A program made the position numbers and the translations under genes. Source: Neorhizobium petrolearium (lineage in GTDB: Bacteria > Pseudomonadota > Alphaproteobacteria > Rhizobiales > Rhizobiaceae). Taken from it: DNA of 64,000 nt. Of the stretch, positions 44,656 to 53,354 are shown piece by piece. The notes under the pieces are model-generated. The model was not told the origin of the DNA, did not search any database, and saw nothing but the letters and a program-made list of their open reading frames with translations. The stretch lies in assembly GCF_017873175.1 (NCBI RefSeq), contig NZ_JAGGJW010000013.1, positions 165,523 to 229,522 on the forward strand. The letters are read 5' to 3'. Numbering within the stretch: position 1 is the stretch's first letter; each line of letters starts with the position of its first letter.

Positions 44656-47600
44656 TTGGCTTTGAATTTCCAGCCCATGATGCCCACCGGGCGCGGCGTC
44701 ACCGCCGTCCTCGGCCCCACCAATACCGGCAAGACCCATTATGCCATCGAGCGCATGGTTGCGCATGGCACCGGTGTGATCGGCCTGCCGCTTCGGCTGC
44801 TGGCGCGCGAGGTCTATACGCGCCTTGTCGAGAAGGTCGGGGTTTCCTGGGTGGCGCTCGTCACCGGCGAGGAAAAGATCACTCCGCCGAACGCCCGCTT
44901 TTCAGTTTGCACCGTCGAGGCCATGCCGCGGGAGACGAGAGCCTCCTTCGTCGCGATCGATGAAGTGCAGCTTGCCGGAGACCTGGAACGCGGCCATATC
45001 TTTACGGATAGAATTCTGCATCTGCGCGGCCGCGACGAGACCCTGCTTCTGGGAGCCGCCACGATGCGGCCGATCCTTGAAAAGCTGCTGCCGGGTATTG
45101 CCGTTGTCGAACGTCCGCGTTTGTCCCAGCTATTCTATGCAGGTCAAAAGAAGATCACCCGACTGCCGCAACGTTCGGCGATCGTGGCGTTTTCCGCCGA
45201 TGAGGTTTATGCGATCGCGGAGCTGATCCGTCGCCAGCGGGGCGGGGCTGCGGTTGTTTTGGGCGCGCTCAGTCCGCGGACGCGCAATGCCCAGGTCGGG
45301 CTCTACCAATCGGGCGACGTCGAATATCTGGTTGCTACAGATGCAATCGGCATGGGTCTTAATCTCGATGTCGATCACGTTGCTTTTGCGCAGGACCGGA
45401 AATTTGACGGTTATCAGTTCCGTAATCTCAATCCCGCCGAACTCGGCCAGATCGCCGGCCGTGCGGGCCGGCATCTGAGAGATGGGACGTTTGGCGTCAC
45501 CGGACAGGTCGCGCCGTTCGATGACGAATTGGTGGAGCGAATCGAAAGCCATCAGTTCGATCAGGTGAAAGTGCTGCAATGGCGCTCGAAGAATCTCGAT
45601 TTTTCCACACTGCGCGCGCTGCGCGAAAGCCTGGATGTTTCTCCGACGATCATGGGACTCACTCGGGCGCTGCCTGCGACCGATAGCCAAGCACTTGATC
45701 ATCTTTCGCGTTATCCCGAAATCCAGGATGCCGCGACGACACCGGAAAGGGTCGAAAAGCTCTGGGAGGCCTGTGCGCTGCCGGATTACCGCCGGATTGC
45801 GCCGGCACAGCACGCGGACCTTATTTCGACTCTTTTTTCCGATCTTGTGCGCTATGGAACAGTAAACGAGGATTTCATGGCGGAGCAGGTCCGCCGTGCG
45901 GACCGGACGGATGGCGAGATCGACACGCTGTCTGCCCGCATCGCGCAGATCAGGACCTGGACCTACGTCTCCAACCGTCCCGGCTGGCTTGCCGATCCGA
46001 CACACTGGCAAGAAAAGACACGGGAAATAGAGGATAGGTTGTCGGACGCGCTACATGAAAGGTTGACGAAACGCTTCGTTGATCGCAGGACATCTGTGCT
46101 CATGAAGCGCCTGAGAGAGAATGCGATGCTGGAAGCTGAAATCAGTGTGAATGGCGATGTCTTCGTGGAGGGACATCACGTCGGGCAATTAGCCGGATTC
46201 CGGTTCACGCCCGTCACGGGGACGGAAGGACCTGACGCCAAGGCGGTGCAGGCGGCCGCCCAAAAGGCGTTGGCGCTGGAATTCGAGGCGCGAGCGGCGA
46301 GACTTTATGCATCCGGCAACAGCGATTTTGCTGTCGGCTCCGATGGTTTTGTGCGCTGGCTCGGCGAACCTATCGCCCGTCTTTCGGCAAGCGACCATGT
46401 GATGCGTCCGCGTGTCATCCTATTGTCCGATGAGCAGCTCACCGGCAATGCCCGCGAACACGTTCTCGCTCGCATCGAGCGCTTCGTGAACCATCATATC
46501 GCGACGGTCCTGAAGCCGCTCGACGACCTATCGCGTGCCGAGGATCTGCAGGGGCTTGCCAAGGGGCTTGCCTTCCAGATCGTCGAAAATCTTGGCGTAC
46601 TCTTCCGTCGCGACGTAGCCGAAGAGGTGAAGTCGCTCGATCAGGATGCGCGTGCCTCGATGCGGCGCTATGGTATCCGGTTCGGCGCCTACCACGTCTT
46701 CATGCCGGCGCTTCTGAAGCCGGCTCCGGCCGAGCTCATCACGCTTCTCTGGGCGTTGAAGAACGACGGCCTCGACAAGCCCGGTTACGGCGATCTGATC
46801 CCGGCGCTTGCTGCTGGTCGCACCTCGGTCGTTGCGGATCCGAGCTTCGAGCGAATGTTCTACAAGCTCGCAGGCTTCCGCTTCCTCGGCAAGCGTGCGG
46901 TGCGTATCGACATTCTCGAGCGCCTGGCGGATATCATCCGCCCGCTCCTTCAGTGGAAGCCCGGCACGACGCCGCGTCCGGAAGGCGCCTATGACGGTCG
47001 TCGTTTCACGACCACGACTGCGATGCTCTCCATTCTCGGCGCGACGCCGGACGACATGGAGGAGATTCTGAAAGGGCTCGGCTATCGTGCTGATGCCGTG
47101 ATGGCGGAAGAAGCGCAGGCTTTCCTTGAGACTCAGAATGCGAGCGCTGCCGGGGCTGCGATTCCCGCCGCAACCGAAGAGGCCTCGCAGGCCGCGATGA
47201 GCGATGGTGCAGACACAAGCGACGCCTCGAGGGGCGTGATTGAGGGAAGTGTTGAACTTGCCCCTGTGGAGGCTGTAGCGGAAGCCGCAACCGAACAGGC
47301 GTCTGCCGCTGTTGCGACAGATGGAGATGGAGCAAAGCCTGCCGAACCCGAGGAGCCGAAGCCGATCCTGCTCTGGCGTCCAGGCGGTGGCCGAGACAAC
47401 CAGCGGAGCGGGCGTCAGCAAAATGGAGATCGCCGGGGTCACGGCGGACAGCGGAATGCCGGCGGGGAACGGCCCCAAGGATCCCAAGGTCATCGTGATG
47501 ATCGTCGGGATGCACGTCAGAACGGCGATCGAGACCGACGGGACGGCGGGAGGCCGAATCGCGATAAAAACCGGGGGGATCGCCCGAATCGTGGGGAACG

Positions 47601-47754
47601 CCCTGAAGGCGGGCAGCGGCCTGAGCGGAACGACCGCGGCAAAGGGCCGCAGCCGGCCCGTTTCGAAGCGAAGCCGCCACGCAAAGAGAAACCGATCGAT
47701 CCGGATTCGCCCTTTGCAAAACTTGCAGCTCTCAAGGAGCAGATGAAGAAGTGA
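44656..47754 (+). CDS. SUV3-like ATP-dependent RNA/DNA helicase with basic disordered tail
   Basis: This superfamily 2 helicase resembles mitochondrial SUV3: Walker A GPTNTGKT (20-27), Walker B/motif II IDEVQLA in place of DEAD, motif V ATDAIGMGLNLD and motif VI QIAGRAGRH. The roughly 360-residue core is followed by a long middle region. The C-terminal tail from about 910 is rich in Arg, Gly, Asp, Asn and Gln, ending in KEKPIDPDSPFAKLAALKEQMKK, and is likely disordered and RNA-binding. Length is 1032 residues from a TTG at 44656. ATGs at 44677 and 44680 are equally possible starts, and none has a strong ribosome site. The S4-domain gene begins 4 bp after its stop, so the pair probably works on RNA. 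Rhizobial relatives are often annotated simply as helicase. Confidence 0.88.
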   Translation: MALNFQPMMPTGRGVTAVLGPTNTGKTHYAIERMVAHGTGVIGLPLRLLAREVYTRLVEKVGVSWVALVTGEEKITPPNARFSVCTVEAMPRETRASFVAIDEVQLAGDLERGHIFTDRILHLRGRDETLLLGAATMRPILEKLLPGIAVVERPRLSQLFYAGQKKITRLPQRSAIVAFSADEVYAIAELIRRQRGGAAVVLGALSPRTRNAQVGLYQSGDVEYLVATDAIGMGLNLDVDHVAFAQDRKFDGYQFRNLNPAELGQIAGRAGRHLRDGTFGVTGQVAPFDDELVERIESHQFDQVKVLQWRSKNLDFSTLRALRESLDVSPTIMGLTRALPATDSQALDHLSRYPEIQDAATTPERVEKLWEACALPDYRRIAPAQHADLISTLFSDLVRYGTVNEDFMAEQVRRADRTDGEIDTLSARIAQIRTWTYVSNRPGWLADPTHWQEKTREIEDRLSDALHERLTKRFVDRRTSVLMKRLRENAMLEAEISVNGDVFVEGHHVGQLAGFRFTPVTGTEGPDAKAVQAAAQKALALEFEARAARLYASGNSDFAVGSDGFVRWLGEPIARLSASDHVMRPRVILLSDEQLTGNAREHVLARIERFVNHHIATVLKPLDDLSRAEDLQGLAKGLAFQIVENLGVLFRRDVAEEVKSLDQDARASMRRYGIRFGAYHVFMPALLKPAPAELITLLWALKNDGLDKPGYGDLIPALAAGRTSVVADPSFERMFYKLAGFRFLGKRAVRIDILERLADIIRPLLQWKPGTTPRPEGAYDGRRFTTTTAMLSILGATPDDMEEILKGLGYRADAVMAEEAQAFLETQNASAAGAAIPAATEEASQAAMSDGADTSDASRGVIEGSVELAPVEAVAEAATEQASAAVATDGDGAKPAEPEEPKPILLWRPGGGRDNQRSGRQQNGDRRGHGGQRNAGGERPQGSQGHRDDRRDARQNGDRDRRDGGRPNRDKNRGDRPNRGERPEGGQRPERNDRGKGPQPARFEAKPPRKEKPIDPDSPFAKLAALKEQMKK

Positions 47755-47758
47755 GGCC

Positions 47759-48127
47759 ATGACGGAAAAAGAGCTACCGGACGGTTCGCGACAGCGCATC
47801 GACAAGTGGCTTTTTTTCGCCCGCATCGTGAAATCGCGTTCGCTTGCCCAGTCGCTGATCGCCGCGGGTGCAGTGACGGTGAATGGAGAGATCTGCAGTC
47901 AGTCCAGCCGTACGATAAAACCTGGAGACCGCATTGAACTTGTCCTGGAGCGGCGGGATGTCATCCTTGTCGTTCGTGCTGGCGGCTGTCGCCGAGGTCC
48001 GTTTGAGGAGGCTAAGCTTCTCTATGGCGACCTGACGCCGTCTCCGGACAAGAAGACGCGGCTCACGCCTTTCGAGCGGGCGCAACGTGGCCTTGGCGCG
48101 GGCAGATTCGGTGGCCCCGATCGCTGA
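47759..48127 (+). CDS. S4-domain RNA-binding protein (Hsp15/HslR-like)
   Basis: This 122-residue protein carries an S4 RNA-binding domain (RQRIDKWLFFARIVKSRSLAQSLIAAGAVTVNGE, about 11-45) and a basic C-terminus. It resembles E. coli Hsp15, which rescues stalled 50S subunits carrying nascent chain. It starts 4 bp after the helicase gene and is surely cotranscribed, which supports a shared role in RNA or ribosome handling. I do not assign hslR firmly because other small S4 proteins look alike. Confidence 0.85.
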   Translation: MTEKELPDGSRQRIDKWLFFARIVKSRSLAQSLIAAGAVTVNGEICSQSSRTIKPGDRIELVLERRDVILVVRAGGCRRGPFEEAKLLYGDLTPSPDKKTRLTPFERAQRGLGAGRFGGPDR

Positions 48128-48365
48128 AAGAACCGGAAACCGATAAAGGGTCATGCTGAGGAATAAAGCTTCTCCAATTTGGCCTCGGAAGGATTGTTTA
48201 ACCTTGCTAAGCAAGGCCAAAGGCTTTACCTGACAGTCGAAAAGCCGGATTGCCTGCCTCCTGTCCTCTTTTGCAGTAAGGGTTTCGCCTCTCCCGGCTT
48301 TCCGGTGTGCCGGCGCTTTCCTGCCGTCGACACGACCGCTGTCCGCGATAGTCTTGGAGTGCCGC

Positions 48366-48704
48366 ATGACGTATGTCGTGACCGACAATTGTATCCGCTG
48401 CAAGTACACCGACTGTGTTGAGGTTTGCCCGGTCGATTGTTTCTATGAAGGCGAAAATTTCCTGGTCATCCATCCGGATGAATGTATCGACTGCGGCGTC
48501 TGCGAACCGGAATGTCCCGCCGAAGCGATCAAGCCGGATACCGAGCCGGGTCTCGACAAGTGGCTGAAGCTGAATGCCGAGTTCGCCCAGGTCTGGCCGA
48601 ACATCACTGTCAAGCGCGACCCCTTGCCGGATGCCAAGGAGATGGACGGCGTCGAAAACAAGTACGATCAGTTCTTCTCTACAGAACCCGGAAAAGGCGA
48701 TTGA
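48366..48704 (+). CDS. fdxA: Seven-iron ferredoxin FdxA
   Basis: This 112-residue protein starts at ATG 48366 (MTYVVTDNCIRCKYTDCVEVCPVDCF). Cluster cysteines are C9, C12, C17, C21, C25 and C40, C43, C46, C50. The pattern CxxCxxxxC...C with a second CxxCxxC...CP indicates one [3Fe-4S] and one [4Fe-4S] cluster, as in Azotobacter-type 7Fe ferredoxins. It is a cytoplasmic low-potential electron carrier. In rhizobia fdxA sits next to carD and rpoH2 as here. Confidence 0.95.
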   Translation: MTYVVTDNCIRCKYTDCVEVCPVDCFYEGENFLVIHPDECIDCGVCEPECPAEAIKPDTEPGLDKWLKLNAEFAQVWPNITVKRDPLPDAKEMDGVENKYDQFFSTEPGKGD

Positions 48705-49093
48705 GCTTTGCCGAAATGGCATGGCTCGACAGAGGCCTCGAATCACTCTGCCTTTTTGATGGGCAGAGGGTTGGCCGTGCCCTCTGAGCACATGCAAAAG
48801 CAAATTATTGATTTCCGCACTTTTTTGTGGTACACATCGCGAACTGTTCCACAAGGTGGCACTGGCGTGCCCAAAAAACATCACGAAAGCAACAGATCAT
48901 CCAAAACGCGGTATCCGTGACATTGCAACGCTCGAATGTTGTCGATCGCAATTCGCGGTGGGATCTGTTTTTCGCGCGCGTTGGTCGGACCAGTATGGAG
49001 TGACCCGACGGTATCCCCCGTCTCATCCGGGCCTGACCGACCCGGTTTCCCCGACCCGAAAAACGGGTGAGTAACAGGGAGTTTGTGAAACGA
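48705..49093. other. Intergenic region between fdxA and carD
   Basis: In 389 bp I see two overlapping hairpins just after fdxA. CTCTGCC/GGCAGAG (48746-48752 with 48762-48768) and AGAGGG/CCCTCT (48765-48770 with 48780-48785) share bases and so exclude each other. No U-run follows either. The rest presumably carries the carD promoter and leader. No protein-coding frame here has a good ribosome site. Confidence 0.5.
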
Positions 49094-49666
49094 ATGACGA
49101 CCCAGCAGAAGAAGAATTCTCCCGCCCGCCAAGGCTTCAAGACCGGCGAATCGATTGTTTATCCTGCTCATGGTGTAGGTATGATCACTGCCATTGAAGA
49201 GCAAGAAGTCGCGGGCATGAAGCTCGAACTTTTCGTTATCGATTTCGAAAAGGACAAGATGCGCCTCAAGGTGCCGGTCGCAAAGGCCGTGAGCATCGGC
49301 ATGCGCAAGTTGTCCGAAACGGATTTTGTCGAACGCGCCCTCAAAGTTGTTCAGGGCAAGGCACGTGTGAAGCGCACCATGTGGTCGCGCCGTGCCCAGG
49401 AATATGACGCCAAGATCAATTCCGGCGATCTGATCTCGATTGCTGAAGTGGTCCGCGACCTTTATCGCGCGGAGAACCAGCCGGAGCAGTCCTATTCGGA
49501 GCGCCAGCTCTATGAAGCTGCCCTCGATCGCATGGCTCGTGAAATTGCTGCGGTGAACAAGATGTCCGAAACGGAGGCCGTTCGCCTCGTCGAGGTCAAT
49601 CTTGCCAAGGGGCCGAAACGCGGCAAGACCATCGAAGAGGATGAGGCTCAGGAAGAGGCAGCCTGA
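49094..49666 (+). CDS. carD: CarD family transcription regulator (CdnL)
   Basis: ATG 49094 gives 190 residues (MTTQQKKNSPARQGFKTGESIVYPAHGVG). AGGGAG lies 12 bp upstream, and earlier in-frame GTG codons (49067, 49085) are possible. The N-terminal CarD/TRCF RNA-polymerase-interacting domain (about 15-75, with IVYPAHGVGMITAIEEQ) is followed by a helical DNA-binding domain containing the conserved KRTMWSRRAQEYDAKINSGD. CdnL binds RNA polymerase beta and stabilises open complexes at rRNA and housekeeping promoters. The short acidic C-terminus (EEDEAQEEAA) is typical for rhizobia. Confidence 0.94.
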   Translation: MTTQQKKNSPARQGFKTGESIVYPAHGVGMITAIEEQEVAGMKLELFVIDFEKDKMRLKVPVAKAVSIGMRKLSETDFVERALKVVQGKARVKRTMWSRRAQEYDAKINSGDLISIAEVVRDLYRAENQPEQSYSERQLYEAALDRMAREIAAVNKMSETEAVRLVEVNLAKGPKRGKTIEEDEAQEEAA

Positions 49667-49690
49667 TCTTTTTGATCATCGTATTCTCTT

Positions 49691-49719
49691 AAAAACCCGG
49701 CCTTCGAGCCGGGTTTTTT
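49691..49719 (+). terminator. Intrinsic terminator after carD
   Basis: AAAAACCCGGC (49691-49701) pairs with GCCGGGTTTTT (49708-49718) over a 6-nt CTTCGA loop, ending in a U-run. It is a strong, near symmetric Rho-independent terminator, 24 bp after the carD stop. Confidence 0.93.
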
Positions 49720-49722
49720 ATT

Positions 49723-49747
49723 GGAACTTTTTCCGCTGCCACGCGTT
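49723..49747 (+). promoter_or_regulatory. General-stress sigma EcfG (RpoE2) promoter of rpoH2
   Basis: GGAAC (49723-49727), 16 bases, CGTT (49744-49747) is an exact EcfG/RpoE2 promoter on the plus strand. It lies 228 bp ahead of the rpoH2 start codon and directly after the carD terminator. In S. meliloti rpoH2 is a known RpoE2 target, which fits. Confidence 0.85.
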
Positions 49748-49975
49748 TACCCGCCGGTACGGCGAACTGACACTGCATCGACGCAGTTTCGTTTCGCCCC
49801 CGGAATACGTATCGCGGGCGGATAGTCGGGCTCTCGGGCCGATGTGAACTTCCGCGAAGCTCAAACGAGGGGAGCAAAGGCAGCAGGTCTCCAGATACGC
49901 ATCACCGGTCCCGTGAATCGTTTCGGAATTCCTCCTTGCTGTTTTTGTCGGATCAGACCGTTCACGGAGAACACG

Positions 49976-50839
49976 ATGACAGCCATGTCCGCAGACCGAA
50001 CCATGATCAAGATAGCGATGTCCGCTCCCTATCTCGCCCGAGAGGAAGAGCGCGATCTGGCGGTCCGCTGGAAGGACGATCGCGATCAGGAAGCACGCAA
50101 CCAGATCGCCCTTGCGCATATGCGTCTCGTTATCGCCATGGCTTCCAAGTTCCGCGGGTTCGGATTGCCGATGAGCGATCTTGTTCAGGAAGGCTATGTA
50201 GGGCTGCTCGAGGCGGCGGCAAGGTTTGAACCGGCGCGGGATGTTCGTTTTTCCACTTATGCCAGCTGGTGGATCCGTGCTTCCATGCAGGATTATATTC
50301 TTCGCAACTGGTCGATCGTTCGTGGCGGCACGAGTTCTGCCCAAAAGGCGCTGTTCTTCAATCTCCGTCGGCTACGTGCCAAGCTTGCCCGAGGCGACAG
50401 CAATCTGACTGCCCGAGCCATTCATGAGGAGATCGCTGTCGCTCTCGGCGTCAGCGTTGCCGACGTCCAGACGATGGATGCACGTCTTTCCGGCAATGAC
50501 GCTTCCCTGCAGGCTCCATCGATAGCCGGCGATGCGGATAGCGGTGAGCGATTGGACCTGCTTGCGAGCGGCGAGCCACTGCCGGATGAACAGGTTTCCG
50601 GCATGATAGATGGCGAACGGCGCCTGAAATGGCTGCAAGGCGCGCTGACCAAGCTCAATGACCGGGAAAAGAAAATCATCCGTGCACGTCGCCTGACAGA
50701 CGAAGGTGCCACGCTCGAAGCTCTCGGCGCTGAGCTCGGCATCTCCAAGGAGCGTGTCCGACAGATCGAGAGCCGCGCGATCGAGAAACTCAAGCTGGCA
50801 CTGGTTTCCGCCAATCCGCAGATGGCTGCCGTCTGCTAA
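49976..50839 (+). CDS. rpoH2: RNA polymerase sigma factor RpoH2 (sigma-32 family)
   Basis: ATG 49976 has GGAG 6 bp upstream and gives 287 residues. Region 2 includes the core-binding and -10 recognition part (LVQEGYVGLLEAAARFEPARDVRFSTYASWWIRASMQDYILRNW). The RpoH box QKALFFNLRRLR follows, and region 4 ends in the helix-turn-helix GAELGISKERVRQIESRAIEKLK. Placement after fdxA-carD and the EcfG promoter upstream point to RpoH2, the stress-cascade paralog, rather than the primary heat-shock RpoH1. That distinction is inferred from context. Confidence 0.92.
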   Translation: MTAMSADRTMIKIAMSAPYLAREEERDLAVRWKDDRDQEARNQIALAHMRLVIAMASKFRGFGLPMSDLVQEGYVGLLEAAARFEPARDVRFSTYASWWIRASMQDYILRNWSIVRGGTSSAQKALFFNLRRLRAKLARGDSNLTARAIHEEIAVALGVSVADVQTMDARLSGNDASLQAPSIAGDADSGERLDLLASGEPLPDEQVSGMIDGERRLKWLQGALTKLNDREKKIIRARRLTDEGATLEALGAELGISKERVRQIESRAIEKLKLALVSANPQMAAVC

Positions 50840-50850
50840 GCGAGTTTCGG

Positions 50851-52395
50851 CTATTCCGAAATGATCTTGACCTTCTGGCCGGGCGACACAACTGCACCGG
50901 CTGGAAGTGCATTGATCAGTTTGAAGAGATCGAGTTTTCGATCCGTGCCCATCATGCGGACGGCGAGCGAGGCGACGGTGTCACCCTGAGCGACCGTAAC
51001 GATGCGTACCCGCAGTGGCTTCAAGGACGCAATCTCTTCTCGCGTCATGCGCCGGAAGCTTGACCGCAAGACGTCGGCCGTCGTCTGCAGGGCGGTACTT
51101 CCCTTGGGTACGGCAGTAAGGAACCGGAAAATCTTGTTGTCGACGCGGATGACCGTGACGTCGAAATCCCAGCGGTCGGCGGAAGCGCGCGCGTTTGCAC
51201 CAGGCAATCCATTCACTTCGATCTGATGTACCGTATCGGGCTGTAGGCCAGCCACCCAGCCGCTTGTCAGGTAATTGGTCAAGCTGTTGTTGTCGTCGGC
51301 GGCAACACCATCAAAACGGATGGCCGTTTCACCCGGGCCTGTTGCTAGAACAGCTTCCACCTTGTTGTCGATGCGGAAATCCCGCGGAACGTCGAAGCGA
51401 ATGCCGAGTCCGCCATGGAGGAAAGTCTCGCCGCGGACATAGCCCTCCTGAGGGCTATCACCGTAAAGCAGCCCGTCGATGCCGGCAAGATAATAGTCGC
51501 GCCCCTTGTCGCCGACCGTTCCCTCCTGACCGAAATTGCGGGCGTGGCGGCGTGCCAGGTCGACGCGCTGGGTCGAATTCGGGTGGCTCGAGAGGAAGTC
51601 AAGGCTCTGGTCGCTGTCCGGATCCACAGCCGAATAACGGGCATAGGCGGCCATGGAATCGAGGAAACGGGCAGCAGCGTAAGGATCGTAGCCGGCTTCT
51701 CCGAGCATCCGCACGCCGATTACGTCGGCTTGCAGTTCCTGCTGGCGCGAGAAGGCTGCAAGTCTAAGCTTGCCGCGGGCGAGCGCCTGTTTGCCGGCGA
51801 GGTCGCTGGAAAGCACTTCCGTCACGACGCGGCTTGCAATGACCTCCGCTTCCTCCCGGCGCTGGCGTTCGATACCGTGGTTGGCGGTTACGTGGCCCAT
51901 TTCATGGGAAAGGACCGCTGCAACTTCGGAGGCATCATTGGCCAGCGCCAGCAGGCCGCGCGTTACGTAAAGATAGCCGCCCGGCAATGCGAAGGCATTG
52001 ATTGCCGGCGAATTCAGAATGGTGATCCGGAAAGACTGGTTCGGGTTCTCGGAGACTGCCGTCAGCGCACCGGCAATGCGGGCGACCAGTCGCTCCGTCT
52101 TGGCGTCGCGATATTCTCCGCCATAGCTTGCGACGATACGGGGATGCTCCCTTGCACCCATCTGCGCCCGGGGATCGTTCTTTTGTACTTCATCGACGAT
52201 CTGCGGTGAATTCGAGGGCGAAACGTTTGGTGTATAGGCCTGTTCGAAGATCGACTGGCAGCCGGCCAGCACGACGCCGCTCAGCAGGAGGGCGCCCAGA
52301 ACTCGAAGGCCCGCCATGAAGCGGGCTCTCCGCAAGATAGCCAGGCTCGCCGTATCGCGCCTCATCGTCCTCGTGTTTCGCACCATCATTCCCAC
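50851..52395 (-). CDS. M48 family zinc metallopeptidase lipoprotein with C-terminal LysM-like domain (BepA-like)
   Basis: The protein is up to 514 residues. The N-terminus has several possible starts, all before a hydrophobic lipoprotein signal ending in VLAGC. The peptidase core carries the zinc motif SHEMGHVTANHG and the downstream Glu region (LQADVIGVRMLGEAGYDP). A middle region of unknown fold follows, and the last about 50 residues (VAQGDTVASLAVRMMG...SPGQKVKI) look like a LysM/peptidoglycan-binding repeat. Family knowledge suggests periplasmic quality control of outer-membrane proteins, as for E. coli BepA. It is convergent with rpoH2, 11 bp apart. Confidence 0.88.
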   Translation of the reverse strand: MGMMVRNTRTMRRDTASLAILRRARFMAGLRVLGALLLSGVVLAGCQSIFEQAYTPNVSPSNSPQIVDEVQKNDPRAQMGAREHPRIVASYGGEYRDAKTERLVARIAGALTAVSENPNQSFRITILNSPAINAFALPGGYLYVTRGLLALANDASEVAAVLSHEMGHVTANHGIERQRREEAEVIASRVVTEVLSSDLAGKQALARGKLRLAAFSRQQELQADVIGVRMLGEAGYDPYAAARFLDSMAAYARYSAVDPDSDQSLDFLSSHPNSTQRVDLARRHARNFGQEGTVGDKGRDYYLAGIDGLLYGDSPQEGYVRGETFLHGGLGIRFDVPRDFRIDNKVEAVLATGPGETAIRFDGVAADDNNSLTNYLTSGWVAGLQPDTVHQIEVNGLPGANARASADRWDFDVTVIRVDNKIFRFLTAVPKGSTALQTTADVLRSSFRRMTREEIASLKPLRVRIVTVAQGDTVASLAVRMMGTDRKLDLFKLINALPAGAVVSPGQKVKIISE

Positions 52396-52532
52396 GGCCC
52401 GCCTTCCGGCTTCGAAAGGTTCCCTTCAACCCAAACCGGTTCACTCTCTATCTCCGCTTAGCGATTTTAGCGTCGCATGCACAGATAGTTATTGAGATAT
52501 GTCTTACCGGCGCGTTTGCAAAGAAAAACCCC

Positions 52533-52550
52533 CATCGCTTTGTGGCGATG
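52533..52550 (-). terminator. Candidate terminator of thiBPQ
   Basis: CATCGC (52533-52538) pairs with GCGATG (52545-52550). On the minus strand the hairpin is followed by GGGG and then TTTTTCTTT. It lies about 100 bp after the thiQ stop. A second hairpin (GTGGCGA/TCGCCAC, 52572-52602) lies closer to thiQ. Together they should end the operon. Confidence 0.55.
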
Positions 52551-52646
52551 CCATTGCGTCACGTCCAAATTGTGGCGAGCCGGATAACGGACGGTTCGCC
52601 ACGGTTTCGAAACGTGATCCGGCAAAAGGGCGATCAGACGACCCGA

Positions 52647-53354
52647 TCAGCCGGAGAGGAATTCAGCGAGTGCCGGGATATCACGCCTGGCAAGGAATTC
52701 CGTTGTGGGTGCCTGGAGTAAAATTTGTCCGTAATCGATGAAGATGGCATGGTCGGCAAGCCGCCCGACCTCGTCCGGATCATGAGTGACGATCAACACG
52801 GTATTGCTCACCTCGCGGTGCAGTTCGAGCAGCAGCTTCGCCATCGAAAGGCGAAGACCCGGGTCGAGCGCCGCAAAGGGCTCGTCCATCAGCAGAACGG
52901 GCTTTTTGCGCACCAGTGCCCGGGCGAAGGCGGCCCTCTGCCTCTCGCCACCCGAAAGCGTGCCCGGCATGCGTTTCTCGAAGCCATCGAGGCCGACCCG
53001 TTGCAGCGCCTTGGAGATCGCTCTTCGGTCATCCGCGGAAAGCCGCAGCGATGGGTTGATGCCCAGGCCGATATTGGTGAACAGATCGAGGTGCGTGAAA
53101 AGATTGTTGTCCTGGAAGATCAGCGAAACCGGGCGTCCGGAGGGATGCTCGTGCGTCACGTCCTCGCCGCCGACCAGGACATGGCCTCGATCCGGCGTTT
53201 CAAAGCCAGCCACAAGGTTCAGCAAGGTCGATTTGCCGGAGCCCGACGGGCCGGTCACGGCCGTCACAGCACCGGCAGGCAGGGTACAATTGAAATGAAA
53301 GTCCTTTGTGCCAAGCCGGAGTTCGACCTTGTCCAGCACGACGCCATCAGTCAT
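52647..53354 (-). CDS. thiQ: Thiamine ABC transporter ATP-binding protein
   Basis: This 235-residue importer-type ATPase has Walker A GPSGSGKST (35-43), a Q-loop in IFQDNNLF, the signature LSGGERQRAAF and Walker B VLLMDEPFAALD. It is the last gene of the minus-strand thiB-thiP-thiQ operon and overlaps thiP by 8 bp. It powers uptake of thiamine, thiamine phosphate and TPP. The assignment rests on sequence type plus the TPP riboswitch in front of the operon. Confidence 0.93.
   Translation of the reverse strand: MTDGVVLDKVELRLGTKDFHFNCTLPAGAVTAVTGPSGSGKSTLLNLVAGFETPDRGHVLVGGEDVTHEHPSGRPVSLIFQDNNLFTHLDLFTNIGLGINPSLRLSADDRRAISKALQRVGLDGFEKRMPGTLSGGERQRAAFARALVRKKPVLLMDEPFAALDPGLRLSMAKLLLELHREVSNTVLIVTHDPDEVGRLADHAIFIDYGQILLQAPTTEFLARRDIPALAEFLSG

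Larger units (their letters stand above)
49667..49975. other. Intergenic region between carD and rpoH2
   Basis: These 309 bp contain the carD terminator (49691-49719), an EcfG promoter only 4 bp after its U-run (49723-49747) and then about 230 bp of leader ahead of rpoH2. The rpoH2 frame is open back to 49844, but that part does not resemble sigma factors. The long leader could carry translational control. I see no obvious riboswitch or thermosensor fold by eye. Confidence 0.6.

Noticed and set aside
48850..48875. Sigma-54-like sequence (TGGCAC...TGC) before carD
   Set aside because: The GG to GC spacing is 9, not the required 10, and the -12 element is poor.
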